A stretch of DNA of 63,435 bases from Rhodospirillaceae bacterium (GCA_002718345.1 PBDA01000015.1:1-63435); one strand, 5' to 3'. Shown: positions 8,955-19,003, counted from the first letter of the stretch. Notes: a model not told the origin generated them from the sequence alone. Numbers and translations: made by a program.

Positions 8955-10117
8955 TGCGATTGCTTCCTAGCTTTTCGAATTGACATCTCTTGTTCTGCAT
9001 TTTTTATTTCATGATAAACACGAGCTAAAATACCAAGCATTATTAGCGTTACAACAAGACTAGTACGACCATAACTAATTAGTGGAAGAGTTAACCCTTT
9101 TGTAGGAAGCATCCCTGCATTAACCCCGATATTTATAAATACTTGAAATCCCAACGTAAGTCCTATCCCTGTGCTTACCAAGCCCTGGAAAGGCATATTC
9201 ATACCACCTGCTCGAGGCCCAATAGAGATTGCTTTAAAAACAACAATTCCAAACAATATAATTGTTAGCGTTACCCCAACAAATCCTAATTCCTCCGCCA
9301 TTACTGCAAAAACAAAATCAGTATGAGCTTCTGGAAGATAAAAAAGTTTTTGGACGCTTTCACCCAAACCAACACCAAACAAGTCACCTCGACCTATCGC
9401 AATAAGTGACTGAGTTAACTGAAAACCACTTTCGAAGGGATCTGCCCATGGATCTAAGAATGTAGTTAAGCGTTCCAAACGTTCTCTCGTTTGCATTGCG
9501 AGTACACCTAGAATTGCTACCGCAAATAAGAAACTTACAAAAAAATCACGAAGACGGGCCCCACCTACAAATAGCAACCCAAGGCTCGTTGCAGTTAACA
9601 CAACTGTTGCGCCGAAATCAGGCTCTTTCAACAATAAGGCACAGGCTACTGAAATTATTGCCATCGGCTTTATGAACCCAATCATTTTGGTATTGAGCTC
9701 AGACTGATGTCTAACTATGTACCCACACAAATAAAGTAACAAACAAAATCTCGCAAGTTCTGATGGTTGCAATGTCACTGGCCCTAAATCTAACCATCGA
9801 GTACTGTTATTAACTGTATGACCAAGACCTGGGATTTCGACCGAAACTAATAACATCATTGCTGATATCAACAAAATTCCATTTGTTCGATACCAGAACT
9901 CCGTTGGAGTAATCGAAGCAATAATTGCGCCCATTAAACCAATCCCAAGGGCGCCAATATGTCTAAACAAAAAATAATGTGGATTCCCGATACTATTTTC
10001 TGCCATCGTTATAGATGCAGAACTAACCATTATCGAGCCAATCATAAGCAGCCCAATAACAGCTGAAAAAAAAGTTGGATCAAAGTTGAATGTTTTTATG
10101 CTTAAACTTTTATTCAT
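8951..10117 (-). CDS. ftsW: Septal peptidoglycan glycosyltransferase FtsW (SEDS family)
   Basis: Polytopic SEDS glycosyltransferase that polymerises lipid II at the septum together with FtsI. About ten hydrophobic segments span the 388 residues. Family motifs include STRWLDLGPVTLQPSELA, LLKEPDFGATVV with the catalytic-region Asp, AHTDFVFAVMAEELGFVG, and GLTLPLISYGRTS near the end. It is FtsW rather than RodA by context, between murD and murG in the dcw cluster with partner ftsI. Confidence 0.97.
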   Translation of the reverse strand: MNKSLSIKTFNFDPTFFSAVIGLLMIGSIMVSSASITMAENSIGNPHYFLFRHIGALGIGLMGAIIASITPTEFWYRTNGILLISAMMLLVSVEIPGLGHTVNNSTRWLDLGPVTLQPSELARFCLLLYLCGYIVRHQSELNTKMIGFIKPMAIISVACALLLKEPDFGATVVLTATSLGLLFVGGARLRDFFVSFLFAVAILGVLAMQTRERLERLTTFLDPWADPFESGFQLTQSLIAIGRGDLFGVGLGESVQKLFYLPEAHTDFVFAVMAEELGFVGVTLTIILFGIVVFKAISIGPRAGGMNMPFQGLVSTGIGLTLGFQVFINIGVNAGMLPTKGLTLPLISYGRTSLVVTLIMLGILARVYHEIKNAEQEMSIRKARKQSQ

Positions 10118-11466
10118 TGCAGTTGTTCCTTAACTGCATGAGCAAAAGCCTCTCCACGTGCCTGATAGTTATCAAACATGTCAAAACTTGCACAAGCTGG
10201 CGACATTAAAACGGTAACAGGGGATTCATGGGCATGCCTAGCAAACTGGATTGCATTTGCAACTGCTTCTTTCATAGATGCTGCATTTAAAACCGAAGCA
10301 TTTGACTTAAAAACGGTTTCAAGCTCTATGGCAGACTGGCCAATAGCTACTAAACCGACAAGCCTATCCTGAGCTGCTTCTAACAAGGGGAAAAAATCCG
10401 CATCTTTGCTCTGGCCGCCAGCTATTAGGACCAACGGTCCAGAAAACCCTTTTAAGGCCGCAACTGTTGCTCCAACATTAGTTCCTTTTGAGTCGTTAAC
10501 AAATAAAATTCCCTCTGATTCAGCAACTAGCTGACAACGGTGAGGAAGCCCAGAAAACTCTCGTAAAGCTTGCAGTTGTGGCTGAGGATGATCTTTCTCA
10601 ACAACACTAACTAGTGCTAGCGCAGCTAGTGCATTAGCTTCATTATGCATACCAGGAAGAGTAAGTTCGTCTGCCTGTAAAACCGGAACCCCATCCTTAC
10701 ATAGCCAACGACCGTCCTTACTATCAATCGATGAATACCCTACCTCAAGTTTTTCTCGCACTGAGAATGGTATAGATTGGGCATGGGTCTGACCCATTTT
10801 TTTAACTATTTTATCGTCCCAATTATAAATTAGTGTTTTTGCATCATGAGCTAGTTTAGATTTTAAAAAAACATAGTTATCTAAACTTCCATGTCGATCC
10901 AAATGATCTGGTGAAATGTTAAGAACCGCAGCTGCTTTAGGGTGAAAATTGTCGGTAGTTTCCATTTGAAAACTAGAAATTTCCAGTACATATATCTGAG
11001 TATCTGGGCTCAAAATATCAAGCGCTGGAGGCCCAAGATTACCACCCGCAGCCACTTTTTTTCCCGTCGCAGATAAGGCACGCTCTAACAGAGTCACCAC
11101 TGTACTTTTCCCATTTGAACCGGTTACAGCTATTACAGGAGCCTCAGCTTTTTCGAAAAAAAGATCTATATCACTTACGATCGGGATGCCTAAACGCCTA
11201 GCTTCCTTGACGATGGGTATAGCTAGGCTTAACCCTGGAGAAAGTATCACTCGGGATGCGTGCTCTAACCAACAGGAATCTAAATTTTCTAAAACAATCT
11301 GAACTTTAGGAAAACAATCTTGTAAATGCTCAAGGCCAGGGGGACACGGACGACTATCAATAACAAGAACATCTTCATCGCACTCCGCCAGAAAGCGAGC
11401 CACGGAAAGTCCTGTGGCTCCTAAACCCACAACTAAAGTACGGTTACCCTCTGCTTTAAACTTCAC
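10114..11466 (-). CDS. murD: UDP-N-acetylmuramoyl-L-alanine--D-glutamate ligase MurD
   Basis: Cytoplasmic ligase adding D-Glu to UDP-MurNAc-L-Ala. The 450 residues contain the N-terminal UDP-binding region VVGLGATGLSVARFL, the P-loop VTGSNGKSTVV, the central LNISPDHLDRHGS and C-terminal VNDSKGTNVGAT motifs. Length fits the family (E. coli 438). It follows mraY after 61 bases, the largest gap inside the mur series, and is coupled to ftsW by an ATGA overlap. Confidence 0.97.
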   Translation of the reverse strand: MKFKAEGNRTLVVGLGATGLSVARFLAECDEDVLVIDSRPCPPGLEHLQDCFPKVQIVLENLDSCWLEHASRVILSPGLSLAIPIVKEARRLGIPIVSDIDLFFEKAEAPVIAVTGSNGKSTVVTLLERALSATGKKVAAGGNLGPPALDILSPDTQIYVLEISSFQMETTDNFHPKAAAVLNISPDHLDRHGSLDNYVFLKSKLAHDAKTLIYNWDDKIVKKMGQTHAQSIPFSVREKLEVGYSSIDSKDGRWLCKDGVPVLQADELTLPGMHNEANALAALALVSVVEKDHPQPQLQALREFSGLPHRCQLVAESEGILFVNDSKGTNVGATVAALKGFSGPLVLIAGGQSKDADFFPLLEAAQDRLVGLVAIGQSAIELETVFKSNASVLNAASMKEAVANAIQFARHAHESPVTVLMSPACASFDMFDNYQARGEAFAHAVKEQLQ

Positions 11467-11527
11467 TTATCCCTCATTACATTCTTCTAAAAAGCCTATT
11501 CAAAACTTTATTTTCACTAAACAGTTT

Positions 11528-12616
11528 TCATCTGATTTTTAGGCTGGCTAGACCAATAAGCACTAGAACTACCGTTATAATCCAGAACCTAACAATCACC
11601 TTTGGCTCAGCCCACCCTTTTAACTCAAAATGATGGTGTAGTGGGGCCATTCGAAAAATGCGCCGGCCAGTCATCTTGTAGGAGGCAACCTGTATAACTA
11701 CTGAAACGGTTTCAACGACAAACACACCGCCCATAATGAGCAATATAAGCTCCTGCCTCACAACCACTGCCACCAACCCAAGAGCGGCACCAAGAGCTAG
11801 CGCTCCGATGTCGCCCATAAAAACTTGAGCTGGATAAGTGTTAAACCACAAAAAGCCCAGACCGGCGCCAGCCAGGGCCGCACAGAAAACAAGCATCTCA
11901 CCTGCACCCTGAACATACGGAATGCCGAGATAAGAAGAAAACACAGTATTGCCACCAACATAAGCAAAAATACCTAACGCAGAACCAACAAGAACTGCTG
12001 GCATAATGGCCAAACCATCAAGCCCGTCAGTTAGATTTACCCCATTTGATGAGCCCACTATCACTAAGTAGGCAAACCCAACGTACACAATTCCACTAAG
12101 AGGAATAAGCAAATTAGGAAAATATGGAATAAGCAAGGCATGCTCAACTGCTGGATTTTCAGCTGTCATGTAGAGCATCAAAGCTGCGGAGCCCCCAACT
12201 AAAGACTGCCAGAAAAATTTTGTGGAAGCTCTGAGCCCTTCACTACTACCGAGAACTAACTTCTTGTAGTCATCAAAAAATCCAATAGCGCCAAATGCTA
12301 TTGTTGTAATCAAAACTATCCAGACGAACCGATTGCTGAGATTTGCCCAAAGTAAAGTGCCAGCCAATATTGACACTAAAATTAATGCCCCCCCCATGGT
12401 TGGTGTTCCAGCCTTAGGAAAGTGACTCTCCGGGCCTAACTTGCGAATAGACTGACCTACTCGACGTGATGATAGACGCTGAATGAATAACGGACCCATT
12501 GCAAAGGACAATATTAAAGCTGTAAGCGCACCTAATATTGCTCGCAGCGTGAGATAACTAAATACATTAAACCCGGAATGGAACTGAGCAAGATAGTCTG
12601 TCACATAGATCAACAC
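11528..12616 (-). CDS. mraY: Phospho-N-acetylmuramoyl-pentapeptide transferase MraY
   Basis: Integral membrane enzyme that transfers phospho-MurNAc-pentapeptide to undecaprenyl phosphate, making lipid I. Motifs: [24 protein letters not shown] (the Asp-Asp pair), [21 protein letters not shown] and the histidine loop [13 protein letters not shown]. There are about ten transmembrane segments. Two GTG starts compete. The one chosen has AGGGAG about 8 bases upstream and matches the E. coli N-terminus (about 362 residues against 360). The other, 9 bases upstream, has its ribosome site too close. Confidence 0.96.
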   Translation of the reverse strand: MLIYVTDYLAQFHSGFNVFSYLTLRAILGALTALILSFAMGPLFIQRLSSRRVGQSIRKLGPESHFPKAGTPTMGGALILVSILAGTLLWANLSNRFVWIVLITTIAFGAIGFFDDYKKLVLGSSEGLRASTKFFWQSLVGGSAALMLYMTAENPAVEHALLIPYFPNLLIPLSGIVYVGFAYLVIVGSSNGVNLTDGLDGLAIMPAVLVGSALGIFAYVGGNTVFSSYLGIPYVQGAGEMLVFCAALAGAGLGFLWFNTYPAQVFMGDIGALALGAALGLVAVVVRQELILLIMGGVFVVETVSVVIQVASYKMTGRRIFRMAPLHHHFELKGWAEPKVIVRFWIITVVLVLIGLASLKIR

Positions 12617-13983
12617 AGGGAACACTCCCTATCTTTCTGGCCTCTAATAATCAATTCCACCACTCGCTCTAGACCCATCGATCGAGAACCTTTGAGCAAT
12701 AACACAGTGTTTTCAGTTAATAGCGGTTCAAGTGCCTGTTGAAGAGAAGTTATATTGGAGAAAGAAACACTTTTATGTCCGAAGGCTTTTGCCGCATGCA
12801 GACTAAGATCACCTACTGTAAAGAAAAAATCGCAACAATCTTTAGCATAAGTTCCTATTTCTTGATGGAGATCGATGCTGGTCTCCCCAAGCTCTGCCAT
12901 GTCACCTAATACAAAAACACGCCGACCGCTCAAATCTTTTAAGCAATTTAACGCAGCACGCACCGAATCTGGATTGGCATTGTAAGTATCATCAATAATT
13001 TTAGCGCCGCTACGACTAGGCAATATATTTAAGCGGCCATTTACAGCGCTAGCTTGGCTTAATCCCCTTTTTATCTCCTCTTTTGATACACCAAGTGTAT
13101 AAGCCACAGTCGATGCAGCTAGCGCATTCAGTACATTGTGCATGCCCAATAGAGGCAGCAAAACATCAACCTGAGAAGCATCGGGCAAACAAAGCGTGAA
13201 ATGTGAGCCACTTGGCTCAGATTTTATCTCGCCAATAATTGTGCAATCTGCTCGAGCTTTTATCCCGAATGTCAATATTTGACTCGCATTACTCCTATTG
13301 CACCACTCAGCACAATGCTCATCATCTGCATTAACAACAGCTGTTCCTGAACAGACTATATTATCTAGGAGTTCTCCCTTAGCCTCAGCAACCCCCGCAA
13401 TAGACTTAAAGCCTTCTAAATGCGCTGCATTGGCATTAGTGATGACTCCCACTGTTGGCTTCACAAGCTTACTCAGATAATCAATCTCCCCCGCACAATT
13501 TGCTCCAAGTTCAATCACCAGGACTTCGTGTTTCTTATTTAGTTTAAGCAGTGTTAACGGGACGCCCAGTTCATTGTTTAAGTTGCCGTGAGTTACACAT
13601 ACTCTCTGACTACTACTTAAAATATTAGCTATTAATTCCTTTACTGTGGTTTTGCCATTGCTGCCCGTAACAGCAACTACCGGAATAGAAAAATTTTTGC
13701 GCCAGGCTTTAGCAATGCGGCCAAAAGCCTGTCTAGTCTCTGTCACATGAATTTGAGGAAGTGGCACAGAAGTCAATCGAGAAACTAGTGCGCCAGCTGC
13801 TCCTTTAGAATGCGCATCAGCAACAAAATCATTACCATCAAATGTTTCACCGGCGATTGCGACAAACAGATCCCCAGAATCAAGCTTTCGACTGTCTATA
13901 CTTACAGAGCTATAAACGGCATCAAGACCAACAAGCTCACCACCGGCTTCTTGTGCAGCAGCAGAAAGCGTCCGTGGCATCAC
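12610..13983 (-). CDS. murF: UDP-N-acetylmuramoyl-tripeptide--D-alanyl-D-alanine ligase MurF
   Basis: Adds D-Ala-D-Ala to UDP-MurNAc-tripeptide to finish the cytoplasmic precursor. The 457 residues include [19 protein letters not shown], the P-loop [27 protein letters not shown], and C-terminal [15 protein letters not shown]. The 5' end reads GTGATG: the GTG overlaps murE by 4 bases and the ATG by 1, so either may be used. Its substrate dipeptide needs a Ddl ligase, which is not encoded in this cluster. Confidence 0.96.
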   Translation of the reverse strand: MMPRTLSAAAQEAGGELVGLDAVYSSVSIDSRKLDSGDLFVAIAGETFDGNDFVADAHSKGAAGALVSRLTSVPLPQIHVTETRQAFGRIAKAWRKNFSIPVVAVTGSNGKTTVKELIANILSSSQRVCVTHGNLNNELGVPLTLLKLNKKHEVLVIELGANCAGEIDYLSKLVKPTVGVITNANAAHLEGFKSIAGVAEAKGELLDNIVCSGTAVVNADDEHCAEWCNRSNASQILTFGIKARADCTIIGEIKSEPSGSHFTLCLPDASQVDVLLPLLGMHNVLNALAASTVAYTLGVSKEEIKRGLSQASAVNGRLNILPSRSGAKIIDDTYNANPDSVRAALNCLKDLSGRRVFVLGDMAELGETSIDLHQEIGTYAKDCCDFFFTVGDLSLHAAKAFGHKSVSFSNITSLQQALEPLLTENTVLLLKGSRSMGLERVVELIIRGQKDRECSLC

Positions 13984-15500
13984 GCGTATTCTCCTAATGT
14001 CTGTTTTACTACAGCAACATCTTCAAATTTATGTTTCTTCCCTGCCCTGTATTGCCAAGTCTCGTGGCCTTTGCCGGCCACAAGCACCAGATCTTTTGGG
14101 CCTGCTCTAACTAAAGCTTCCCTTATTGCTTTAGCACGATCATGCTCAATTCGGACATCTGGATGATCAATTACTGCGCGTCTTATCTCGTCAATAATTA
14201 TTCTTGGATTTTCTCCTCGAGGATTGTCATCTGTAATTACAATATGATCGGCAAAACGAGCTGCAGAAGCCCCCATGAGAGCACGCTTACCCGCATCCCT
14301 TTCACCACCGCAGCCGAACACACACCATAAGTCAGCGCTAGCCAAGATACGCAAATTATTTAGAACACGTTCCAGCCCCTCTGGTGTATGTGCGTAATCG
14401 ACAACGACTGTAGGCTGACTAGAGGAACCTCTTAAAATTTCCATGCGACCAGGCGGGGCTTTACAAGCGCTCAACACAGCGCAAGCTTCATCAAAGGGCA
14501 CATCCCAACTAAGCAAAACACCAAGCGCAAGCACAAGATTTTCTGCATTAAAATCGCCAACCAAAGGTGAGGTAATCAATCCTTCATTTTGTATATCTAC
14601 TCTCTGCTGGTTCGTACTACTTGAAACCGAGACTGTAATCCCCTGAAGCCCAGAATCTATTAACCTACCTTTCAAGTTAGCTTTGTTTTTCAAACTAACA
14701 CTGGTCTGCTCAATAGATCTATCCATTTGATGAGCCAATGAAACAGCAAAGGAGTCATCACTAAAAAGAACTGCCTTACGCAAACCCTGTAGCTGAAATA
14801 GTCGGGCCTTAGTCGCTTGGTAGTCCTCTAGGTTCCCGTGATAATCCAAATGATCTCTTGATAAATTAGTAAAAACGGCCGTTTCAAATTCAAGTCCAGC
14901 AATTCGATCCTGAGAAAGAGCATGAGAGGAAACTTCTATTGCTGCATGCGTCACATTAAACGCAGCAAGTGCGCGATGAAGGCTCAAGCAGTCTGGAGTA
15001 GTAAGCAGTTGTGGCTCTAGCTTTGGAGGTATTCCAAAACCAATAGTTCCTATATACGCACTGGGATAACCCCGAAGCGTCTGTGCCTGCGCCGCCAAAT
15101 AAGCCACAGTGCTTTTGCCATTAGTGCCAGTAATGCCGACTAAACGTGGGCTAATATCAGCAACAGAATAAAAACGTGCAGCTAGCTCCCCTAACCGACT
15201 GCTTAAATCAGGAATAGCTACGACAGGAACACCCAAAAGATTCTGTGGTTTTTTTCTAAAAGATTGGGAAGAACCAATGTCTGGATCATAAAGCACAACA
15301 TTTGCGCCTCGCTCTACTGCTTCACTTGCAAACTCTAGCCCGTGAGTTTCATCCCCCTTAAGGGCTAAGAAAGCAGCTCCTGGTTGAATTTGTCGGCTAT
15401 CAGAAACCAAATCAGTAATTCTTATTCCGCTAATATCAGCTTGAACACAATTCAGCAGTTCACTAAGGCTCATTGCTGTTGCAACCATAGCCGCCATCAT
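13980..15500 (-). CDS. murE: UDP-MurNAc-L-Ala-D-Glu--meso-diaminopimelate ligase MurE
   Basis: Adds the third stem-peptide residue. The substrate-choosing motif ITDDNPRGENP holds DNPR, the signature for meso-diaminopimelate, so the wall is the Gram-negative A1gamma type. Other motifs are SDSRQIQPGAAFLAL, the P-loop GITGTNGKSTVAYL and the carbamylated-Lys region. The 506 residues fit the family. The ATG overlaps the ftsI stop as ATGA. Downstream in-frame ATGs at codons 2, 5 and 10 leave the exact start open. Confidence 0.96.
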   Translation of the reverse strand: MMAAMVATAMSLSELLNCVQADISGIRITDLVSDSRQIQPGAAFLALKGDETHGLEFASEAVERGANVVLYDPDIGSSQSFRKKPQNLLGVPVVAIPDLSSRLGELAARFYSVADISPRLVGITGTNGKSTVAYLAAQAQTLRGYPSAYIGTIGFGIPPKLEPQLLTTPDCLSLHRALAAFNVTHAAIEVSSHALSQDRIAGLEFETAVFTNLSRDHLDYHGNLEDYQATKARLFQLQGLRKAVLFSDDSFAVSLAHQMDRSIEQTSVSLKNKANLKGRLIDSGLQGITVSVSSSTNQQRVDIQNEGLITSPLVGDFNAENLVLALGVLLSWDVPFDEACAVLSACKAPPGRMEILRGSSSQPTVVVDYAHTPEGLERVLNNLRILASADLWCVFGCGGERDAGKRALMGASAARFADHIVITDDNPRGENPRIIIDEIRRAVIDHPDVRIEHDRAKAIREALVRAGPKDLVLVAGKGHETWQYRAGKKHKFEDVAVVKQTLGEYA

Positions 15501-17242
15501 TGGTGTTCCTCTGTTCTGGGAACATTTTCTGCGTGGGAAACAGCTGTTATCAGAGGCTCAGGCAAAGCATCCGGTGCAACTGCAAGCAAACGAAGGGCGC
15601 CGTCAATAATTCTAGAAAAAACGGGTGCCGCAACATCACCACCGTAATAAGCCTCTCCGCGAGGCTCATCGATTACTACTACCGCCGCTAGCTTGGGATT
15701 AACGACTGGAGCAAAACCACCAAAAACAGCTAAATACCGATCTTCAGAATAACCGCCTATGCCAGACTTCCAGGCAGTGCCAGTTTTCCCGGCAACACGA
15801 AAATGATTAATTGCTGCCCTATTGCCTGTACCAACAGGAGAGACGACTGCTTCAAGCATCCCTTTAAGTGCAGTTGCCGTTTCTATAGATATAGAGCGCT
15901 CTGCATTTGAAGGCTCATCTAATGCCACTAAAGATATTGGACGCTTCAATCCGTCTGCAGCAATAACAGCGTATGCCTGTGCAAGCTGCAGCGAGGTAAC
16001 TGATAGGCCGTAACCATAAGCTAATGTAGCTTGGCCTACGGGTCGCCAGTACTGAGGGTCATTTAGCACTCCTGCTGATTCGCCCGGAAAACCACTATCC
16101 GTAACACGACCAATCCCAAATCTAGATAGCGCCGACCAAAGCATCTCTTGATCTAGATCAAGCGCAAGTTTAGCTACACCTACATTGCTAGATTTAGCAA
16201 GAATCGTTGTAACATCTATTTCCCCAAGATTATTGCTATCTTGAGTAATAAGTTGCCCCTCTAGACGCAAATAACCTGGTGATGTGTCTACTAGGGAATT
16301 GGCCTGGTAACGCCCAGTCTCCAGAGCTGCTGCAACAACAAATGGCTTAATGCTTGAACCTGGCTCAAATATATCCGTGACCGCACGATTTCTATATCTA
16401 GTAGCATTAAACTGAGAACGATCGTTAGGGTTATACGAGGGCTGATTTACCATAGCTAGCACCTCTCCGGTTTCTACGTCTAGGACGACAATAGAACCCG
16501 ATATAGCTTGATTTTCTTCAATTGCCCTCTTTAATTCTCTATAGGCTAAGTACTGTAGCCTGAGATCCAAACTTGCACGAAGTGTTTTTCCCGGTCTTGC
16601 TGGGGAAACCAATTCAACGTCTTCTATAACTCTACCTAGTCGGTCCTTGATAACTCGTTTCGCTCCGCTTTCACCCCGAAGCCAATAATCAAACTCGTAT
16701 TCGAGACCTTCTTGGCCTACATCATCAATATTTGTAAAACCAACCAAGTGGCCAACAACTTCGCCCGCTGGGTAGTAACGCCGATATTCTCTTAAAGTTG
16801 CAATACCGGGTATTCCTGCCTGAAGAGCCCTGGCTGCATGATCTGGACGCATATGGCGACGCAGATAAACAAACTCTCTTTCCAGATTGCTAGTTATTCG
16901 TCTAGCTAACCAGTCTTCATCTAACTCTAGAATTTGGGCTAACTCCCCTAGTCGGTTCATTGCTGGCCTAAGTTTCTGTGGATTTGCCCAAATGCTATCC
17001 ACTGGGGTACTAACGCCTAAGGGTTCACCATTCCTATCAGTAATTGAACCGCGATGTGCTGAGATTTGTACCGTGCGAACATGTCGATCATTGCCCTGAG
17101 CTGAAAGAAAATCTTTATTGAAAACCTGCAGATAAAGAATACGGCCTTCTAAAATCACACCAGCTACTAAAACCCCTGAAAGCAATAACAAAGTTCTCCA
17201 TCTTCTCCAATTGAAGGGCTGCTTTTTTTGATAAGGGCTCAT
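15497..17242 (-). CDS. ftsI: Septal peptidoglycan transpeptidase FtsI (PBP3)
   Basis: Class B penicillin-binding protein that crosslinks septal peptidoglycan, partner of FtsW. A short basic tail and one transmembrane segment (about residues 14 to 34) are followed by the pedestal domain and the transpeptidase domain. The active-site serine is in EPGSSIKPF (SxxK), the SxN motif is in AKSSNVGVAKL, and the KTG motif is in VAGKTGTAWKSG. Length 581 is close to E. coli (588). It is coupled by 4-base overlaps to ftsL and murE. Confidence 0.97.
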   Translation of the reverse strand: MSPYQKKQPFNWRRWRTLLLLSGVLVAGVILEGRILYLQVFNKDFLSAQGNDRHVRTVQISAHRGSITDRNGEPLGVSTPVDSIWANPQKLRPAMNRLGELAQILELDEDWLARRITSNLEREFVYLRRHMRPDHAARALQAGIPGIATLREYRRYYPAGEVVGHLVGFTNIDDVGQEGLEYEFDYWLRGESGAKRVIKDRLGRVIEDVELVSPARPGKTLRASLDLRLQYLAYRELKRAIEENQAISGSIVVLDVETGEVLAMVNQPSYNPNDRSQFNATRYRNRAVTDIFEPGSSIKPFVVAAALETGRYQANSLVDTSPGYLRLEGQLITQDSNNLGEIDVTTILAKSSNVGVAKLALDLDQEMLWSALSRFGIGRVTDSGFPGESAGVLNDPQYWRPVGQATLAYGYGLSVTSLQLAQAYAVIAADGLKRPISLVALDEPSNAERSISIETATALKGMLEAVVSPVGTGNRAAINHFRVAGKTGTAWKSGIGGYSEDRYLAVFGGFAPVVNPKLAAVVVIDEPRGEAYYGGDVAAPVFSRIIDGALRLLAVAPDALPEPLITAVSHAENVPRTEEHQ

Positions 17243-17523
17243 TCAACAACCCCCGTAAGCACAACTATTTCATTGGCTTCTGGTCTATTCAGGTCAAGTC
17301 TTTCCTGCGCTATCTTCTCCACACGAGGGTGCGCTGCCCAAGTACTCTGCTCAAGCTGAAGTCGACCCCAATCTACTTGTAAGCGATCCCTTTCACGATT
17401 TAACGCTTCAAGCTCTATAAAAAACTGCCGTGCTTCATGCTTAGCCTTAATAACCCCCACTCCAGACAAAACAAGAGCAATACCTATAGGCAAAATTAAA
17501 AATAGTTGTATGCGTTGAATCAT
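17239..17523 (-). CDS. ftsL: Cell division protein FtsL
   Basis: Small bitopic divisome protein that forms a complex with FtsB and FtsQ and activates FtsWI. The 94 residues have one N-terminal membrane span, a periplasmic stretch with leucine-zipper-like spacing (FIELEALNRERDRLQVDWG), and a C-terminal part ending in DLNRPEANEIVVLTGV, typical of the family. Identification rests on size, architecture and place between rsmH and ftsI, since FtsL sequence conservation is low. Overlaps both neighbours by 4 bases. Confidence 0.92.
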   Translation of the reverse strand: MIQRIQLFLILPIGIALVLSGVGVIKAKHEARQFFIELEALNRERDRLQVDWGRLQLEQSTWAAHPRVEKIAQERLDLNRPEANEIVVLTGVVE

Positions 17524-18458
17524 GAAAAAGCGGCCTTTAGTCTCTCTGCGACTCTAAGTTTGGCGCTGCGCGAACGTGGGTTCGACTCAACCTCTTTATT
17601 TGTAGGTCTTATTAACTTACCAACCAGACGCAGGATAGGACGGGCTTCAACCGGAATATCAGGCAAACCAATATAAGCAGGATCTCCTCTTGCTTGCCGT
17701 GCCATAAACCTCTTAACAAGACGGTCTTCCAGTGAGTGAAAACTTATTACACACAACCTACCGCCCTTACCTAATAAGTTCGTGCAAGCATTAAGTCCTT
17801 TGTGAAGCGATTCAAGTTCCTTGTTAATATGCATTCGAATAGCTTGGAAAGTCCGTGTCGCAGGGTGAATGCGGTGGGCTCCGCCCGGAGAAATATCAAT
17901 AACGATATTTGCTAGCCGACTGGTGGTTGTAATTGGGCTCTTGTCCCTAGCTCGTATAATGGCTCGGGAGATTTTTTTTGCGCGTGGCTCCTCACCTAGT
18001 CTACGCAAAACCTCCGCTAGCTCTTCTTCACTTACTTTTCGCAACCAATCTTTTGCATTGACTCCACCCTTGGGATTCATTCTCATGTCTAAAGGACCAT
18101 TTCTCAGAAAACTAAATCCCCTCTGCGGGTCATCAAGTTGTGGAGATGAAACCCCCAGGTCAAGCAAAACCCCAGAAAGACCCTGACCCTGCAGCCAAGA
18201 CTCAACATGCTCTTCAACGTCCTCAAATCCACCATATTTAATTGAGAAACGGGGATCTGATGCCAAGCTTGCCTTAGCATGCTCGACTGCCGCTGGGTCT
18301 TTATCTAGCGCTAACAATCTACCCTGTTCCCCAAGCTGCATAAGAATTTGAGCACTATGTCCACCACGTCCGTAGGTTCCATCGATGTACAAACCATCTT
18401 TGTTATGAACTAATTCCTCTATCACTTCATTCATCAGCACCGGCTGATGGCCAGTCAT
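17520..18458 (-). CDS. rsmH: 16S rRNA (cytosine1402-N4)-methyltransferase RsmH (MraW)
   Basis: SAM-dependent enzyme that N4-methylates C1402 in the ribosomal P site. The 312 residues begin with HQPVLMNEVIEEL and the SAM-binding YIDGTYGRGGHS, followed by LLDLGVSSPQLDDPQRGFS and the C-terminal FHSLEDRLVKRF. RsmI, which modifies the same nucleotide on the ribose 2'-OH, is encoded less than 1.1 kb upstream, so both C1402 methylases sit side by side around rnpB and mraZ. It follows mraZ by 20 bases. Confidence 0.97.
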   Translation of the reverse strand: MTGHQPVLMNEVIEELVHNKDGLYIDGTYGRGGHSAQILMQLGEQGRLLALDKDPAAVEHAKASLASDPRFSIKYGGFEDVEEHVESWLQGQGLSGVLLDLGVSSPQLDDPQRGFSFLRNGPLDMRMNPKGGVNAKDWLRKVSEEELAEVLRRLGEEPRAKKISRAIIRARDKSPITTTSRLANIVIDISPGGAHRIHPATRTFQAIRMHINKELESLHKGLNACTNLLGKGGRLCVISFHSLEDRLVKRFMARQARGDPAYIGLPDIPVEARPILRLVGKLIRPTNKEVESNPRSRSAKLRVAERLKAAFS

Positions 18459-18478
18459 ATTTCACCCCGCCTAGAGCT

Positions 18479-18934
18479 TTATAGAGACAGTGACTCAAGT
18501 TCCGCCGGTAGGTCCGTACCATCGGCACCATCATCCGATAACCACTCATCCCGACGTGCACTCCACCGATCAGCGTCCCACAGCTCAAATTTGTTTCCTT
18601 GGCCTATTAACATTGCTTGCTTATCCAAACCTGCAAAATCTCTAAGTTCCCTAGACAGCAGCACACGCCCATGTCCATCCATTTCTAGTTCCGTGGCATA
18701 ACCCACCATGAGACGCTGTAGTCTGCGTGCTTGTTTATTTAGAGCTGGCAAACGAACTAACTTCCGCTCAATTTCCTCCCAATCAGGCAAAGGATAGAGA
18801 AGTAGGCAATAGTCACGATCAACAGTAGCTACCAAAGCCCCATTAGCCCGATTTAACAGACGTTCTCGGTATCGACTTGGTATAGCCATACGCCCTTTCG
18901 TATCTAGGGTTACTTTTGAAGCCCCACGAAACAT
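18479..18934 (-). CDS. mraZ: Transcriptional regulator MraZ
   Basis: AbrB/MazE-fold DNA-binding protein that represses the dcw operon in E. coli, forming a ring that contacts repeated pentamers. The two tandem SpoVT/AbrB-like domains show as KVTLDTKGRMAIPSRYRE and the second copy with ELEMDGHGRVLLSREL. I chose the ATG giving MFRGASKV, which matches E. coli MFRGA and a length of 151 (E. coli 152). A GTG 21 bases upstream lies inside the operator repeats and is unlikely. It heads the cluster. Confidence 0.96.
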   Translation of the reverse strand: MFRGASKVTLDTKGRMAIPSRYRERLLNRANGALVATVDRDYCLLLYPLPDWEEIERKLVRLPALNKQARRLQRLMVGYATELEMDGHGRVLLSRELRDFAGLDKQAMLIGQGNKFELWDADRWSARRDEWLSDDGADGTDLPAELESLSL

Positions 18935-18939
18935 ATTTA

Positions 18940-18974
18940 GCCCATTTTTTCCCACTTTTTACCACTTCTTAGCA
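18940..18974 (-). promoter_or_regulatory. MraZ box: four direct pentamer repeats at 10-base spacing
   Basis: On the minus strand the pentamers TGCTA, TGGTA, TGGGA and TGGGC occur at exact 10-base intervals, separated by A-rich 5-base spacers. Known MraZ operators are TGGGN repeats separated by 5 bases, so the last two are canonical and the first two degenerate. The first repeat touches the -10 hexamer and the last ends 5 bases before the mraZ ATG, so bound MraZ could block both the transcription start and translation start. Binding itself is inferred. Confidence 0.85.
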
Positions 18975-19003
18975 CTATAGGGAGACCAACAGGTTAGTGT
19001 CAA
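18974..19003 (-). promoter_or_regulatory. Sigma70-type promoter of the dcw cluster (Pmra)
   Basis: A perfect -35 TTGACA (18998-19003) and a -10 TATAGT (18974-18979, five of six consensus bases) are separated by 18 bases. The predicted start falls about 7 bases downstream, in the MraZ box, giving a leader of about 30 bases before mraZ. This is the strongest promoter-like sequence I found in the window. Confidence 0.82.
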
